Position numbers and translations under genes: made by a program. Positions 15,601 through 16,430 of a stretch of 16,430 nt of DNA are shown piece after piece (the first letter of the stretch is position 1; every line of letters starts with the position of its first letter). Source of the stretch: QHVT01 sp036387915 (lineage in GTDB: Bacteria; Acidobacteriota; Thermoanaerobaculia; Gp7-AA8). Below the pieces are notes generated by a model. That model was given only the letters and a program-made list of their open reading frames with translations. It was not told the DNA's origin and ran no database searches. Where the stretch lies: contig DASVSV010000035.1 in assembly GCA_036387915.1 (NCBI GenBank), forward strand, positions 1 through 16,430, in the 5' to 3' direction.

Positions 15601-16430
15601 TGAATCAGTACAACGACGAGCTGCGCCTCTTCGCCACCGCCACCACGGACACGCTCTACAAGTACATCGACGAGACGGTGCACATCGGGGGCATCGTGTC
15701 GCAGATGAAGAAGTCGAAGATCAAGAAGGGGCCGAACGAGGGGAAGATGATGGCCAAGTTCTTCCTCGACGATCAGGCCGGGTCGGTGGAAGTGGTGGTC
15801 TTCTCCGATCTCTACTCCAAGTACACGCGCTGGCTGGACAACGGCGTGGCGGTGCTGGTCACGGCGCTGGTGAAGGACACCGGCGGACAGCAGACCGGAC
15901 GCTCGGCCTCGCTGCAATCGGCCGAGCAGAACGCGCTGCAGATCGACGACGAGTACGGCGGTCATCCGGAGCTGCGCGGCGCGCGCATCTCCGCGTACGA
16001 GCTGCGCATCGACGACGCGGAGGACGATCGCGACCCGAAGGAGATCGAGCGCGAAAAGTACGGCGCCGACGTCGACAAGGCGAACTTCTCGCTCTTCGGC
16101 GGCGCGGCCGCGCCCGCGGCGCCGGATGACGTGGACGCGTTCAACGCCGCGGTGGAAGCGATCGCGGACGAGCCGGCCGCCACCACGACCTTCGCCGCGC
16201 ACGCGGCGGCGTTCCACGAGTCACCGATCACGCCGGAGCTTTCCGCGCTCGAGATCGTCCCGCTCGACGGGATCCGCGAGAAGAAGGTGAAGGAGATCGC
16301 GCTCGAGGTGCCGTACGCGCGCATGTCGGACGATACGGTGAAGAAGATCCGCGAGATCGTGGAGGAGCACTCCGGCGAGATCCCGGTCACGGTCACAATC
16401 GTCGACCTGCCGCCCGCGCTCGAGGAGTCC
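12684..16430 (+). CDS. dnaE: DNA polymerase III subunit alpha (DnaE1), open at right edge
   Basis: The replicative polymerase catalytic subunit; 1249 codons are visible with no stop. It opens with MSFVHLHLHTEYSLLDG, the PHP domain, whose metal-binding residues are all present: H7, H9, D40, H41, E66, H92, C142, H182, D210 and H212. The palm carries GPGRGS (371-376) and the catalytic Asp pair D413/D415 in PDIDLDF, with D566 in KMDFLGLRTL as the third Asp. QNSLF (924-928) fits the internal beta-clamp binding motif. An OB fold follows (about 995-1075, with VHIGGIVSQMKKSK and VEVVVFSDLY). A low-complexity acidic/alanine linker with a second SLFG (1136-1139) leads into a C-terminal domain cut by the window edge. 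The ATG at 12684 is fixed by the PHP motif; no clear ribosome site precedes it. Usual length is about 1160-1190, so this is a long version. Confidence 0.97.
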   Translation, partial: MSFVHLHLHTEYSLLDGASRPEELAKRVAKQGMPACAITDHGNMFGAVEFYNAMKKEGVKPIIGCEMYVAYGSRHDKAGVEDGQADAGANNHLIVLAQNDTGYKNLVKLVSAGYTEGFYYKPRIDKELLREHREGLIVLSSCLKGEVSQALAGGNWQKAKDAALTYRDILGPENFFLEIQDHGIPDQQKIVPMMARLGDETGLQLVGTNDSHYLDKSDAFAHEVLLCIGTGKTLNDEKRMKFYSDDFYVKNADEMRRVFADYPQAAENTLRIAERVNLSLDVKGHHLPKFPVPEGSTLADHFANVARIGLDKRLASMAHLFAAKRKKHEVAEYWERLEREIEIIKGMQFPGYFLVVWDFIKFAKDHGIPVGPGRGSAAGSVVAWALEITNVDPLDYDLLFERFLNPERISMPDIDLDFCMNRRGEVIDYVRATYGAENVAQIITFGTMAAKSVVRDVGRVLGHQYAFVDKISKMIPGGPGVTLTDAKKDSPMLADAIKNDEEVRKIIEIGEKLEGLSRHAGMHAAGVVITPEPVTNYVPLYRTNRDEIVTQFDMRVVEKMGLVKMDFLGLRTLTVIDDAIKSAKAVDGMDIDIDALPLDDPEVFRLFQEGRTKGVFQFESGGMVDLLRKARPTQFEDLAALNALYRPGALDAGMVDEYVKRKNGKTVKYVVPAMKEVLEETYGVIVYQEQVMQIAQKVANYSLGQADLLRKAMGKKDAEVMAKERGGFVIGAVNNGYDKKKANEIFDYIEPFARYGFNKSHSVAYALVAYQTAWLKVHYPRHFMAALMSSEMDRTDAVVKFIGEAKQMGIEVLPPDVNESNMFFTVVKSEAGQNIRFGLGAVKGVGEGAVESILLARQKVGRFTSLLGFCEEVDLRACNKKVLEALVKSGSFDFIGTSRRALFEQLDSTSDSAQRAKEEKERGQNSLFGMFAAAAPKTTGSSPQLRIAPEWPEDERLRYEKETLGFYITGHPLNQYNDELRLFATATTDTLYKYIDETVHIGGIVSQMKKSKIKKGPNEGKMMAKFFLDDQAGSVEVVVFSDLYSKYTRWLDNGVAVLVTALVKDTGGQQTGRSASLQSAEQNALQIDDEYGGHPELRGARISAYELRIDDAEDDRDPKEIEREKYGADVDKANFSLFGGAAAPAAPDDVDAFNAAVEAIADEPAATTTFAAHAAAFHESPITPELSALEIVPLDGIREKKVKEIALEVPYARMSDDTVKKIREIVEEHSGEIPVTVTIVDLPPALEES

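Noticed and set aside
12900..16217. A very long minus-strand open frame (1105 codons) opposite dnaE
   Set aside because: It is codon-for-codon antisense to unmistakable dnaE coding sequence. Its translation is Arg/Val/Leu/Asp/His-rich with no domain, as expected when GC-rich codons are read on the reverse strand.

Overview
The window is GC-rich bacterial chromosome, densely coding and without any tRNA, rRNA, CRISPR array or recognisable transposase. Secreted M14 and M16 metallopeptidases, a large secreted beta-helix/Calx-beta/IPT surface protein, several Uma2 genes and a long DnaE with a complete PHP metal site would suit a GC-rich soil-type Gram-negative lineage such as Acidobacteriota. That placement is inference, not a match to a reference.

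Left block (1-10652), all on the minus strand, so transcription runs right to left. In transcription order it holds: a small single-pass membrane protein (10359-10652); a secreted two-domain M16 zinc peptidase split by one apparent frameshift (9302-10159 plus 7320-9305); Uma2 paralogue 4 (6718-7257); a 1400-residue secreted beta-helix/Calx-beta/IPT protein (2429-6631); Uma2 paralogues 3, 2 and 1 (1824-2366, 1261-1800, 593-1132); and the N-terminal part of an M14 zinc carboxypeptidase running off the left edge (1-583).

Right block (10742-16430), all on the plus strand: a 77-residue Rof/YaeO-like Rho-binding protein, a polytopic membrane protein directly abutting a membrane-anchored M23 peptidase, and dnaE (DNA polymerase III alpha), open through the right edge. 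The 10653-10741 gap is a divergent intergenic region.

The most unusual part is the set of four Uma2 (PD-(D/E)XK-like, DUF820) paralogues. Their first ~37 codons are almost identical at DNA level (108 of 110 bases between copies 1 and 2), while the rest of each gene has diverged strongly. All four have the same TAAA(A/C)T hexamer 6-7 bases before the ATG and no Shine-Dalgarno, as expected for leaderless transcripts. Three of the four sit just downstream of a perfect hairpin. The family therefore looks like separately promoted units with a homogenised 5' cassette and variable bodies. What Uma2 proteins do is not known, so no system-level function is claimed.
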